Made by a program: the position numbers and the translations under genes
From: Ursus arctos
Lineage: Eukaryota > Chordata > Mammalia > Carnivora > Ursidae
NCBI RefSeq assembly: GCF_023065955.2
Contig: NW_026622874.1
Location: 30,393,772 to 30,457,771, forward strand
Direction of reading: 5' to 3'
DNA: 64,000 nucleotides
In this document: positions 25,191 through 36,394 of the stretch, piece after piece
Numbering within the stretch: position 1 is the stretch's first letter
Layout of the letters: each line of letters begins with the position of its first letter
Notes under the pieces: model-generated
Told to the model about the DNA's origin: nothing
What the model saw: only the letters and a program-made list of their open reading frames with translations
The model's database searches: none

Positions 25191-25251
25191 ACTAAGGATA
25201 TACTGTATGGTGACTAACATAACAAAATAAAAATTATTAAAAGAAAAAAAA
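25191..25251 (+). mobile_element. 61-bp L1 3' terminal insertion
   Basis: 'actaaggatatactgtatgg' then 'gactaacataacaaaataaa' and an A-rich tail match the very end of carnivore L1. Perfect 14-bp TSD agaatgaataagga at 25177-25190 and 25252-25265. Confidence 0.88.
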
Positions 25252-26754
25252 AGAATGAATAAGGAGGGCATCCTTTTCAAGAGAAAGAAATTGCAAAGGG
25301 GAAGCTGAAGGGTGAGCCCCAGGCATTTTTAGCATTAGCTAAAAATCTCCTAGGGGTTGTCATGATATTAAAGCCACAGCTAAGGACAATTGCTTGATTC
25401 CCCGGGCTCATACTTATTAAGGCTCATGTAGGTGCGTCTTACCCCTTGATGGTCCGCCCCAGGTGGATGATGTACTTAGTTGTCACTGGTTGTGCTGGTG
25501 GACAGCCACCAGTTGACAGCCTGGTCTCCAGGCCTCTCTGACAAAAGCTCTGCCATCTTCCTTTTCAATCTGCAGTGGTTGTGGATTGTCTAGGTCGCTT
25601 TCCTTTTCATTGTTTTTGACTGTCCTGGAATCCAGCACTGACCATTCTTCCCTCCTCTTGGACTGGCTGAATTGTCTGAGGCAAATTGTTCTCTGAGCCT
25701 TGATGTCTTCATTTTTAAATGGAGGGGCTCTTCCTTCCATTTTCGTTATTCTGTGAAATGAAGGAAAACCTTTCTCATTATGACTTGATAGTAAAATGAG
25801 ATTAGGAGATTAGGAGAATCCATTATTATATTGTATAAAATAAAATTGTGGATTTTAAATTAATGTGTAGATTCCACATAAAAAGGCTCCTCTGTTCTAA
25901 TAATTGATCATTTGCTGAATTTTTCCTACTTCACATAGAGTCATAAAAATGTGAGGCAACATGTTTCCGGAATAAAGTGATTTTTGATCCTTGGTTATTT
26001 TATCTATATGATAAAACTTATCAAGAACGTCAAACACATTATATCAATAGGTAAGACTTGGTCTAATTTTTTAACTAGAGAAGCCCTTTTATTTCCAGGG
26101 ATATTAAAACGTGGCCTGATTCAGGCTCGTCAGTCTCCTAGTAAAAGGATTGAAATGCTAGACAAAGCATTCACAGGAGGCAGAAGACAGCGGGGCTGAC
26201 TTTCACCAGGATGGTTGGGTCTATACGCAGAATTTAGACAAGGGTATTGATCTGAAAGACAGGAAAAGCAAACAGTGGGTTCATCTGGAAAAACCCAAGA
26301 AATCCCCCCCAAATTGTGTTTCTGTGACGCGGGACTAGGGTAGTGGTAGCCTTTTCAGCTCTTAAAGGCAAATACTTCTCTGTGTAGTTCTGTCTGGTTA
26401 GGCTGAGTCTGGGCTCTGCGGACACCCTGGTCCCTGGTGCCCTTGACCACCCAGGAGACCTTGGTCTTCTTGTTCTGTAGACTCCTGTAGGACAGAGTCC
26501 CCTGGGGGATTTGAGGTCCATTGGAGGATTTCTGACACTGGTGGGCTCAGCAGAGTAGGTCTCTCAAGGCAAGCTCCAGCTCTCTCTGTTCATCCTCTGT
26601 CTTGGTGGCCAGGCCTCTGGGGAGCAGTCCAGCCAGCAAGGGCTTTGCCACATCCCGCACTTGGACCCCCTTCCAAACTTGCATTTTGTTCTGTGCCTAT
26701 TCTCCATACAGAAGGCTAGGGCCTTTCTTTAGACGTGATCTCTTTTAGGCCACA

Positions 26755-26900
26755 GAGGCCCTGGTGGCTACATGTTGTCTCTGTCTGGCAGAAAAGGAAA
26801 CAGACTCAGCGTGGGACAAACGTTCATGTGGCCAGTGAGCAGGGGAGTCAGGGGTCCATCTAGCTCTGTTTCAGTCCAAACTTTCTATTGTAACTGAGGG
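26755..26900 (-). mobile_element. MIR fragment
   Basis: 'gaaaaggaaacagactcagc', 'catgtggccagtgagcagg' and 'gtcaggggtccatctagc' are antisense MIR. Confidence 0.55.
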
Positions 26901-27679
26901 ACATTATCTGGCCAAAGGCACATCTTAGTGGTATTTAATCCTGCTCTTTCAATGGCCCTGCATTTATGCCTGATTGGCGCTTAGAAAGCCACTGAATGAT
27001 GGAAATGTTGGAACCAGAGAAAGAAGAGAAGACGTGATCCCCAAAAGAGAACACATCACTCAGATGAGATGTGGTTGTGAAACCTTTTTTTTTTTTTAAA
27101 CAGAAACAAATGGTGTAGTTGTGCCTGGAATGTTCAAAATTGCTTTGGACCGTGTGGGTCTTTTTAATGGGACACCTGAGAAATTCCAGCATTTTTTTCT
27201 TGATGTGTGAGGCTAGTGTTTATTTATGAAAGAAAGGGAACCATGAAATAATGTTGACCTTGCAGGACATTTGTAGCTGTGGAAACATTTGTTGTCTCCC
27301 TTGGGCTGAGGATGTTTGCCTGAGTTGCTTTTAAATAGTGCGTCCTTCCTTTGGGTGGATGAGACCGGTGGTGAGAATTCTAAGGGTAGAATTCCCTTCC
27401 CACAAGGGTTCTGTTAATTTTGTGGTTCCTGAAAGACGAGGGACTCTCTTAGATTTTTTTTTTCTTTCCTTAGCAGTTTGTGGACTAGAATCATTGAAAT
27501 AGAAGGGGTCTTAGCAATCACTTCGCTTGGAAATGAAAATGGACCCTACCAGCTAAACAAAGCATTTGTGTGGAGCCCGTGTTAACTGCGGGCCTACTGT
27601 GTGCTCAGTGCAATACCTCCCTAGATGGGCTCTTCTCCAGCTTCTGTCTCGCAGTCTCCTCTTGCTCCCCAGGTCCCAG

Positions 27680-28095
27680 CTCCAAACATCTGAGCTTTTT
27701 TGAGTTCTCAAAGCATGCTGAGGCCTTCTTTCCCTCTGGGCCTTTGGCTGTGATATTCCTTTGGCCTGTAATTCCCCTTTTCCAGTTTCCTGAGCTGGCT
27801 TTTCCTCATGCCTCATACATACCTCCCGTTAGAGATGCTTTCTTTACTCCCCAGCTGGAAGAAAGTCCGCCCCCCATCCCATCTTCCTTTCTTCCAAAAC
27901 ATACTGTTTTTATCCTCTGAACACTTTCAGATTTGTAATTATGTATTTGTTTGCTTACTGATTTAGTTTCTTTCTCCCCTACCTGTCTTTAACCTGCGTG
28001 AGGGCAAAGGCCAAGTTCGTTCACCAGGATATCCTCACCATTTAGCATGCTTCCTCGCACGTGGCAGGCAGGCACTCAATAGAACACTTACTGAT
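27680..28095 (+). mobile_element. L2 LINE 3' end
   Basis: Sense L2: 'tgggcctttggctgtgatat', 'ctttccagtttcc'-like stretch, 'cctcatgcctcatacatacc', 'gagggcaaaggccaagttc' and 'ggcaggcaggcactcaatag'. Confidence 0.78.
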
Positions 28096-28109
28096 TTGGG
28101 AGTGGCTAT

Positions 28110-28235
28110 TATAATTCCCAGTCGGTGCAACTGAAGGGCAGGGAGGTGAAGTGACTTTTCAGAGTCACCCACCTAGTAAGTGTCAGAGCTAGGACTCTCT
28201 TCTTGTTCCTTATTCTCAACTCCAGTGCTCACTTC
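28110..28235 (-). mobile_element. MIR fragment
   Basis: 'ggcagggaggtgaagtgact', 'agagtcacccacctagtaag' and 'tgtcagagctaggactctct' are antisense MIR. Confidence 0.8.
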
Positions 28236-29879
28236 ACTTTACAGTTCAGTGTGACTTTTATTTAGAAATGTAGCTTTCTTGCTTCGTTATTGTGCTGATA
28301 GAAACAGACTCTTTTAGCCATTACAGTTTGTCCTAGTTCGGGATTAGAGAAAGTGCTGGACGAGGTACTTGCATACATCAGACTGAGACGACGGAGTATC
28401 TTCCATTAAATGGAAGCTCCTTGGGCTCAAGAGTCACCACTGTCCAAAGGCTGGCAGCCCTGTGACCAGAGAAAGGTCTGGATTGACTCCTTTTTCTGTG
28501 TCCCAGAGCAGAGAGCACATGGCTTTGTCTTACGGGAATGCATAGGCCAGGAAGGCTGATTTTGAATAGCCCTCTATGTGAGTAAGAAGGTTGATTTGGT
28601 GGGTGTTGGAGGCAGAAAGCTGCCTCTCTCTTACTGGTCTGAAATGACCTGTTTGTACAAGAAAGGAGAAACACTGGGGACATGGCTATTGGAGGCCAGT
28701 GTTCTCTACAGAGATGGAAGAGACCTCTGGAACAACTTCTAGAAAGTGGGCTTTTGATCTGCCCCTGGATGCTGACAAGCAGAGCCCATTTTCTCTTTCC
28801 TTCCATGAAAGGCTGTTGTTGTGGTTTTGACTCATTGTAAATCACTGATATTAGAGTGGCATTGTTCTGCCTCTTGGCTTGTTGTTGGGGCTGCTGCGTC
28901 AGGCCTGAGCTGGTGCCCTGAAATCCCTCAGGAGTCCCTGCTTTGCCAAGGCCGAGCTAGCAGAGCTATAGGGGAGGCGATATGCCTGCCCATCTCTGGA
29001 TCCTACTTTGGATTCAGCAGTTTATCTCTGGGTTCTGCATTCAACACTGATCCAAATGCTTTTAGATACAAATAGATGACCTGCTTTGCCCCCTTGCTGC
29101 TAATGTCTTCCTTGATTTCTCTTCCTTTTCTGAAAGGCCTTCTTCCTGGGATGGGCACTTCAACAAATACTTTGCTTTTTTTCTTCTCACATGTGTTCAG
29201 CTTCCTTCCTCAACTGCAGGGAATACTCCCGGGGAGGACTCCTAAGTCTCAGCATGCTCTTCCTTCTAGACCACGCACTGCTCCACAGAGACTTTGACTT
29301 GAATCACAGGCAGTGACAGCAGGAAAGGACTTGGTGATCATCTCAGGGGGTTTCCATCTTGCGGTACATGGAGCCCTAGGGTCTTTGGCAAGGGGGAGGA
29401 AGGTGCAGGGCAGATGGGGCTCCCTTTCCTTTCCATCCTATCAGCCATTCTTTACCTGTTTTACATACTGAACTCTATCTAAAATGTTGCTTGATCAAAG
29501 GACTCATGACTTAAAACCATGGTTTGAGGAACTGTGTTCTAGTTCAAATCCTCCCAGAGAGGCAGTGGTGATCAGAATGAATCCTCAGAGAAGTTCTTCA
29601 CCTAAATGGAGTTGTCAAGCTTTCAGCAGATGCCATGTTATTTTTAATTCTAATTGTTATATATTAATTCTGAACTGTATCCATGTAGTAGAATGTTTGT
29701 AGAATTCTGTACAAGTATAGGTATATTTTAATATATACATATATTTTAAGATGTGCACAAAATACACATGCATATGTATATATATGTATAAGACAGGGCT
29801 CCAGTGCTCACATCTCTAAAGAAGCAGTTGGTATTCTCCCATCTGGAAGTAATCTTGCATTGCCTTTTAACATGCTACT
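28236..29879. other. Unassigned DNA with AT-rich end
   Basis: A 155-codon minus-strand frame (28378-28845) is the longest here and matches nothing I know. An AT-rich stretch with TATA repeats lies at 29715-29790. Confidence 0.4.
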
Positions 29880-30050
29880 TGAACATTTTTTTCCTCTTAA
29901 TTTCCCTCTGCCTTGAATTGTAATGGCTTGTGTTCATTTTTCTCCCCTATAAACTCTAAGTTCTTTCAGGTTTGAAACTCTGAACTGTTTATCTTTGTAA
30001 TCTCTGTAACACGTAGCCATGTGCTCTGCACATGCAATGAAGTATTCAGT
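29880..30050 (+). mobile_element. L2 LINE 3' end
   Basis: 'tctcccctataaactctaag', 'ctgaactgtttatctttgta' and 'gtagccatgtgctctgcac' follow the sense L2 3' order. Confidence 0.6.
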
Positions 30051-30332
30051 ACTTTATAGTATAGTACTTTATTATGAAGTCAGAATTTCCTGCTTGGGCC
30101 TCTTAAGGACCTAATTAACTTTTCATAGAGAAAAAAATGCCACACGGCTATGGACTGTACCCTGGCCATCTACCTCACAGATGTATGCTGTTATTCACAA
30201 GGTGGGGCAGAGAAGATGGCCCTGACTACTCCATGCAAATTAATTTCCATCACTGCAAAAACAACTCTAGCTGTGGGGCTTATTATAGGAGGCCAAGAAT
30301 GTTAGTGTTATAAGGGAATTCGTGGAAGTGGG

Positions 30333-30841
30333 TGTGATGGTTAATTTTAAGGCATCAAATTTATGTATCAATTTGAATGGGCCACTGGGTGGCCATGTAT
30401 TTGGTCAGACGACTTTCTAGGTGTGCCTGTGGGGGTGACTTTGGTTGAAATTAACCTTGGAATCAGTATACTGAGAAAGGAGATTGCCCTCCTTGGTGTG
30501 GATGGCCTAAATAGAACAAAAAGGGACTCTTCCATGAGTAAGGACTTGTTCTCTGTGTATTGAGCTGGGCCATTGGTCTTCGTCCCTCCCACCCTTGGTC
30601 TTTTCTTGCCTTTGGACTATAATTGAAAAAATTGGCTCTCCATAGGTCTTGAGCTCGCCAGCTTTCATAGTGGAAATTATACGGTTGGCTCTTCTTGTTC
30701 TTAGGCCTTCAGACTCAGACTGAACTACATATTGACTCTCCACGGTCTGACTGCAGATCTTGGGACTTCTCAGCCTCCATAATTGTGTGAGCTAATTGGA
30801 ACCTCTTCGTTCCATTTCTCTTGAGAATCCTGATCTGTACA
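30333..30841 (+). mobile_element. 5' LTR-like segment of an ERVL-MaLR element
   Basis: The segment opens tgtgatggttaatttt and ends ctgatctgtaca, the TG...CA borders of an LTR. It matches the family whose body reads 'ttggtcagacgactttct', 'atagaacaaaaaggg' and 'cctccataattgtgtgagc'. A degenerate tRNA-Leu-type primer-binding site follows immediately. Confidence 0.65.
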
Positions 30842-31855
30842 GATTTTGGTACTAAGGAATGGGGTCTTGCCATAACAAGTCTAAAAATTTAGAAGTGGCT
30901 TTGGAACCAAATGGAAGCTGGAAGAGTTTTGAGGTGCTTGTTAGCAATATGGATGTTAAGGGCATTTTTGGTGAGGTCTCAGATGGAAATGAGAAACACA
31001 TTATTCGAAATTGGAAAAAAATTGCTATAAATGGTAACAACTTAACTGAACTGTGTTCTAGTGTTTTGTGGAAGTTAGAACTTCCCAGCAATGACATTGG
31101 ATATTTAGCTGAGGAGATTCTTAAGCAAAGCATTGAAGAAGCGGCTTCGTTCCTCCTGCCTGCTTATAGCAAAATGCAAAAGGAGAGAGATGAGGTAAAG
31201 AAGAAATTGTTATGCTAAAAGGAACAGAACATGACGATTTGGAAAATGCTCAGCCTATCCGGACTGCAAACAATGAGATAGTATGTTCTAAGTAGAACAT
31301 CAAGGGTGTGGCTGAACTCTCACTCAGTAAAGGATTTGTGGGATTATACGAACAGAAACACTGCCAGTTTGAACCAATGGGAACGGAGATGGGGCAAAAT
31401 GATGGAAGGCTATTGGACTTCTTAGATTTGACAGGATGAGAGAGCTATTTGATAGCAAAGATGTGCTGTTCTTCAGGAAGAGGGAAATGACCCCAAAGTC
31501 AATTCAGAGATCCTCAGCGCCACCACCTGAGTTTTACCGGCCCAGATAGCCTCTGCCTGAAACCTTGGGGGTAGGATCGCCCTGCAGAACCGTGGTGGTG
31601 GGACCCCAGCTTGTCAAAGCCTCAGGGGTGGGAACGCCATCTAGACCTGTGAAGTTGACACTGCCGTCTCAGTGAGCCTAGGGGCAGAGTATGGAACCAA
31701 AGAGGTGCTAGGTTGTGTACCTACCTGATGTTTAGGTAAAACTTTGGACTTAAGACTTTAGAGTTGATGCTGGAATGAGTTAAGACTTTAGGGACTTTGG
31801 GGATGGAATTAATGCATGCAAGAAGGCCATGAATTTTGGGGGGCTGGAGATGGAA
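30842..31855 (+). mobile_element. ERVL-MaLR internal region, non-functional
   Basis: After the primer-binding-site-like start come blocks typical of MaLR internal DNA: 'agaagtggctttggaac', 'ggctggaagagttttgaggtg', and near the 3' end 'ggccatgaattttgggggg' before the second LTR. The longest frame (30859-31218) is an old internal frame fragment. No protease, polymerase or envelope sequence is recognisable, as expected for MaLR elements. Confidence 0.7.
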
Positions 31856-32247
31856 TGCTATGGACTTAATTGCATCCTTCTGAAATTCATATGTTGAAAT
31901 CCTAACCTCCAGTGTGACTGTATTTGGGGATTGGGCTTTTAGGAAGCAACGGCAGTTAAATGAGGTCATAAGGATGGGATCCTAATATGATATGGATTGG
32001 TGGCCTTATAAAAAGGCCAATCTCTTGCCCTCTCTCTCCACATGCATGAACTGAGGAAAGGCCATGTAAGCACACAGTAAGAAGGTAGCCATCTGCAAGC
32101 TGGGGCGAGAGATCTCTCCAGAAACGGAAGTTGCTGGACTTTGATCTTGGACTTTTCAACTTTGCAACAATTGTGAGAAAATTAATTTCTGTTGTTTAAT
32201 CCATCTAATCTTTGGTATTTGTTTTCACAACCTGAGCTGACTAATAT
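31856..32247 (+). mobile_element. 3' LTR (MLT1/MST-like) of the MaLR element
   Basis: Starts tgctatggacttaattgc, continues with 'attcatatgttgaaatcc', 'aatgaggtcataaggatggg' and 'gtgagaaaattaatttctg', and ends near ctgactaatatg. It is about 392 bases and does not resemble the LTR at 30333-30841. Confidence 0.75.
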
Positions 32248-32524
32248 GGTGGGATGACTAGAGATCACTCTTGCATCAATGATCTAGGACCTGGGTGGTT
32301 AATATGGGCTATTGAGTCTTGACAGAACTCAACTCAAATTCTTATCATATTGAACTGAACTTATTAAGACAGGGGTCAAGTGAAAGCAGCCATATGACCA
32401 ACCGGCCAGTGAGAGAGACATGAGCCTTGGAATATTTGTATCATTTATGCCCCAAATTCTCTATGTCCAGTCATCTTCTAAGGTGTAAAATAATAGGCAG
32501 GAGAAATCATGCATTGAGTAATGT

Positions 32525-32660
32525 AACTCAACAAATATTTATTGAATGTCTACCACATATAAAGGTACCTTGCTACATCTGTGTAAAAGGTATTGAGATT
32601 CCTAAGATGTGGCCTCTGCCTTCCAAGAACCTACAGCTTTGTGGCAATCCTGCCTCAACA
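32525..32660 (-). mobile_element. L2 LINE 3' end
   Basis: 'aacaaatatttattgaatgt', 'ctaccacatataaagg' and 'tggcctctgccttccaagaa', antisense L2. Confidence 0.65.
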
Positions 32661-33334
32661 ATTCTTAAACTCATAGGTGGACATTATCAACTTTTAATAT
32701 ACTTCAGGTAGAGATTACCCATCAATCGTAACTGTTGTTCGCCTTCAAGGACAGTTGCCTTCCAGAATCCAGCCCAGCCTATTATTGCTTCTTCCACTCT
32801 TCATCCCTGTCCTGTACTGTAAGATCTCGGGGAATCGCTACTTTCCATCTTGCTTTGTTCCTGGTCATCTTAATCACCAGGCAGATGCTAAAAAACTTCT
32901 AAAAAATGGAAAAAGGAGGGATAGGTTCATGGGTTACAAGACTATTGCATGAAACCTGACATAATTTAGGTCCCTGTGGGAGACATTAAAAGATGAAATT
33001 TAAGCTTAAGTATATTACAATTTCCTGATAGGCACTAATAATCATAATGAAACTTCACTTCTAATCAGTGATTACAGTTTGCAGTGGGAGTGCCTTGACC
33101 CTACCTAATGGAGACATTCATTGTGCTTCTTTGCTCTTGCCTACATTTGCTCATTGGCTGTGACATGAAAAATAGGCCATTTTAGATTTTGGATTGAGTG
33201 TTACTCTGCACATAAATGATGAGATTTCATCATTTTGCTTGGAAATCTAGTGCCTATCGTATACAGGGATTTCGAGGGGCAGGTTTATCTTTTGACTTTC
33301 CCATGTAAAAGTATGGAAATGACGTGCCTTTTTT

Positions 33335-33443
33335 TAAAAGATTTTATTTTTTTAAGTACTCTCTACACCCAATGTGGGGCTCAGACTTACAATCCCAAGA
33401 TCAAGAGTCACATGGTCCACTGACTGAGCCAGCCATGTGCCCC
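33335..33443 (-). mobile_element. Short SINEC variant
   Basis: About 110 bp, antisense. Tail complement then 'gtactctctacacccaatgt', 'caagagtcacatggtccac' and 'gagccagccatgtgcccc'. It lacks the CT-rich body of the 200-bp form. Weak TSD cgtgccttttt against cttgcctttct. Confidence 0.8.
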
Positions 33444-34410
33444 AGAACTTGCCTTTCTTGTTGACAACTGTCTTTGCCTTTCTTCCATAGTGGAAAAGGC
33501 TGTCATTTTTAAATTTGTAGGAAAATTGGACATTTGTGGGTTAATTGGCAATATTTGCATGCTATAATTAGTTTCATTATGCTTCAATTATATTAATTAA
33601 ACTCTTGTCCTGGAGAGGACATTTTTCTTCCCTGCATCCCTCCAAATGTGCATCTGGAAGCTGCTTCCCTGTGGTTTTGTGAGCACATGAGGCAGCGTCC
33701 GTGTTTTTTCATCCTTATATTCCCCAGTACAGTATAAATGTTTGTTGAATTGAATCAACATGTAGAGACATAGTTTGGAAAATCAATGCTGGTAACTCCA
33801 GTGGCTTTTAAACTCACTCTCCATGTTCTCCAGTGCCTAAATTTGCTAGTCTACACACATGCTTTGTAAGTCTTCCCATCCCCACGTATTTTATGAATTA
33901 GCATAATCAACAAGACAACAATCTATATGCCAGGTGAGAGCTGGGAGAAAGGAGGAGTTTTGTGTTTCAAGGCCAATTTTATGCTAGGAACGGACTTGGG
34001 AGCTTTCACATACATTGTCTTATTTTATCAAAGTGTTTTTTCCCTTGGCGCAGCGGGTTGATTTAACAAAAAGCCAGGTGAAGCAAAAAAAGAAATTGCA
34101 CCTTGGCTTGCTGGAAATCCCTAAAGGCATCAGATACTGCTGAAGGGGTTGATAAAAATGGGTTTAACAGAAGTCCTGCTTTGTGGTCTCATCACTAAAT
34201 CATTACCTGTTGGGAAAACAATTTTCTAGATGATATACTTGCAGTAAGCCATACTGAACTACCAAATCCTTATTATTCCTTACTTACTCTAAGTCAATTG
34301 CTATTCACCCAGCCAAGGTAGCTGGTTCTGAAGCAGAGCTGTATGTGAAGAAGAAGTGAGAGGCAAGTTGCCTCCTTAATGTGTCTTGCTTTTAAAGGGG
34401 AATAAAATAT

Positions 34411-34551
34411 GGGGTGCCTGGGTGGCTCGGTCATTTAAGCGACTGGCTCTCGATCTCAGCCCAGGTCTTGATCTCAGGGTCATGAGTTCAGGCTCTGCCT
34501 TGGGCTTTACACAGGGTGTGAAGCCTACTTAAAAAGAAGGAAAAAAAAGAG
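34411..34551 (+). mobile_element. Short SINEC variant
   Basis: ggggtgcctgggtggctcgg, 'ctcagggtcatgagttcagg', 'acagggtgtgaagcctactt', then an A-rich tail. Same short form as the copy at 33335-33443, in the opposite orientation. Confidence 0.85.
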
Positions 34552-35554
34552 AGAAAAAAGTGACATTGTAGTAAATGTGCTCCTAAAACAAAATGTGATA
34601 ATAGATGGTGAACAATTGCCTTCCATCCCTGATAGAAAATGTGAATATTAATGCAGTGCTCTTTCAGACACATACGTGCATTAAATGAATGTGATCTTGT
34701 GACTCTCTGGTAAACACCGTCGGTTGGTTATTTTCAATTAGCCGTGGCCTCCCCAGGACTACCTTAGTGTGGGCCAAGATATAAGAACACATAGAGGTCA
34801 AATGATATCCACTTAACGGGTAGTTCATCCCCAGTATGTCAGGTGCTGGGAGACTTTATTGCAGACACGTATGAATTCCAACCCAAAGATTGGCTGATAA
34901 CAGTTACCCAAGCGGAGTTACAGAATAGAAAGGTCAGTGTTCAGCAAGAACGGGGGGAGCATAAACATTTGTCAAATGGCTAGCTTGGTCTCTCCACCTT
35001 CTAAAGAGGTAAGCATATTAGTGGTTGGTTTCCTAATACATTATACAACAGGATGCTCTAGGGGGTCCATTTCCTGACGGTGATTGCTCCGCACGTGGAG
35101 CACTGAGCACTGTTAGCCCCATTAAGGGTCCATCAGAATCGTCCAGTGGTCTAGAAATGCCACTCACGTATTTCTTGCAAGCACATTAATTCAGCCGGAG
35201 TAGAAGCCGAGCGTTGCCCAAGACACTGTTACATCATCCCTTTTTCTCTCTTCCTCCAAGAGCTCTTCCTACCTTCTCAGGTCTGGTAGGTAGGTCCATA
35301 TTGGATGATTTTGAATATTCTGCAGGCTACATTCCTTATTTGTTTCCTTATGGCATTTTAGAGGAAAAACTACTTTCTCCTTAACTCTGGCTTGTTGACT
35401 TGTGAACACATGTAATGAATGAGGGGATGTGGATGGTAGGGCAATCATCCCCAGCTGGGAAACAGCAGCTCCTTGGGGTTCTGGTAATCTGTCAGAGTTG
35501 TCAACCTCATCGTCACTGAGGGTTTTTTCATCTTGTCTTATTGAAATGCCAGGT

Positions 35555-35690
35555 ATTTTGTCACCTAAAATCTGAAAATAGTAACACCACACAAGGGTGG
35601 TATGAGTAGTAAATATCGTGATTAGAGGTGCTAGGCCTGCGCCCCACACCTTAGTAACCACTCAGTAAGTGTTAGTCGAATTCGAATTCC
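35555..35690 (+). mobile_element. MIR-like SINE 3' half
   Basis: 'aatctgaaaatagtaacacc', 'gggtggtatgagtagtaaa' and 'accactcagtaagtgttag' follow the sense MIR tail. This repeat supplies the acceptor-like sequence of the exon-like frame described separately. Confidence 0.5.
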
Positions 35691-35860
35691 CTCCACCATC
35701 CCTGAAGGATCACCTCATTGAGGCATTGTACCTTCGGTTAGAGTATAACAGGTATTTTTCACCACGTCCATTTGTTAGCTCAATTCCTCGCCATCTGTGT
35801 TCTTTGTCCATCTGCCGACCTGGAAAAAATCCTCTCCTTGTCTCTCAATGATGAGTTCGG

Positions 35861-35880
35861 TTGTTTTTTTTTTTTTTTTT
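35861..35880. repeat. Poly-T run
   Basis: About 18 consecutive T with no recognisable SINE or LINE beside it. Confidence 0.8.
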
Positions 35881-36372
35881 AGATAACACTCTTTATATTT
35901 TGGGCTTTATTAAGGTGGAATGCTGTAGAGTGATATTATTTCCAAGGATTACATTAGTGTCTTATCGAGATAATTAAGCTCTTATGTGTTCTCTAGGCGA
36001 GCTTCCTGGCTATGGTAGGAGAGAAAGCAACGTGCTCTCGGGCCCTTGAGCTGTTTTTGGCTAATGGAGCAAATGGGGAATCCAGAGCTGGTGGGGACAA
36101 AGCCAAAGTTGCATGTATGTTAGATTTACTGAGTAGACGCATATTGGGTCAGTGTCCCTAGCCAGCCTGCAGTAAGGGAATTAGAACACTCAGTGGGGAG
36201 AAGTTTGTTCTTTGGAGAAATTTGTTAAAGAAGGAGCTCATGTTCTATCCCATTTAAACCCTGTTTATCAGAAGTTTTCAGGATTTTCTCACATCCTGTC
36301 CTCTCACGTGTATTTCTCAATCCCAAATAGAGTGTGTGCATAGGGATTTGAAAATCCTTGTCCAAGCACCTC

Positions 36373-36394
36373 TTCCCCACCCCACCCCACCCCA
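36373..36394. repeat. (CCCCA)n microsatellite
   Basis: Four imperfect ccca/cccca units in a row ending at ccccatgg. Confidence 0.8.

Larger units (their letters stand above)
23158..27679. other. Mostly unassigned DNA
   Basis: Holds one SINEC (23970), one 61-bp L1 end (25191) and one MIR fragment (26755). A 143-codon plus-strand frame (23441-23872) is unrecognised. AT-rich around 25750-26050. Nothing else is supported. Confidence 0.4.
32661..35554. other. Mostly unassigned DNA
   Basis: Contains two short SINEC copies and a probable L2 terminus near 33690-33760 ('tccttatattccccagtaca'). The exon-like minus frame at 35273-35571 overlaps its right end. Confidence 0.4.

Noticed and set aside
28378..28845. 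155-codon minus-strand open frame
   Set aside because: No recognisable family, no splice or start context, low-complexity composition. Not supported as a gene.
30859..31218. 119-codon plus-strand open frame
   Set aside because: Lies in MaLR internal DNA. It is a fragment of an old element frame, not a host gene.
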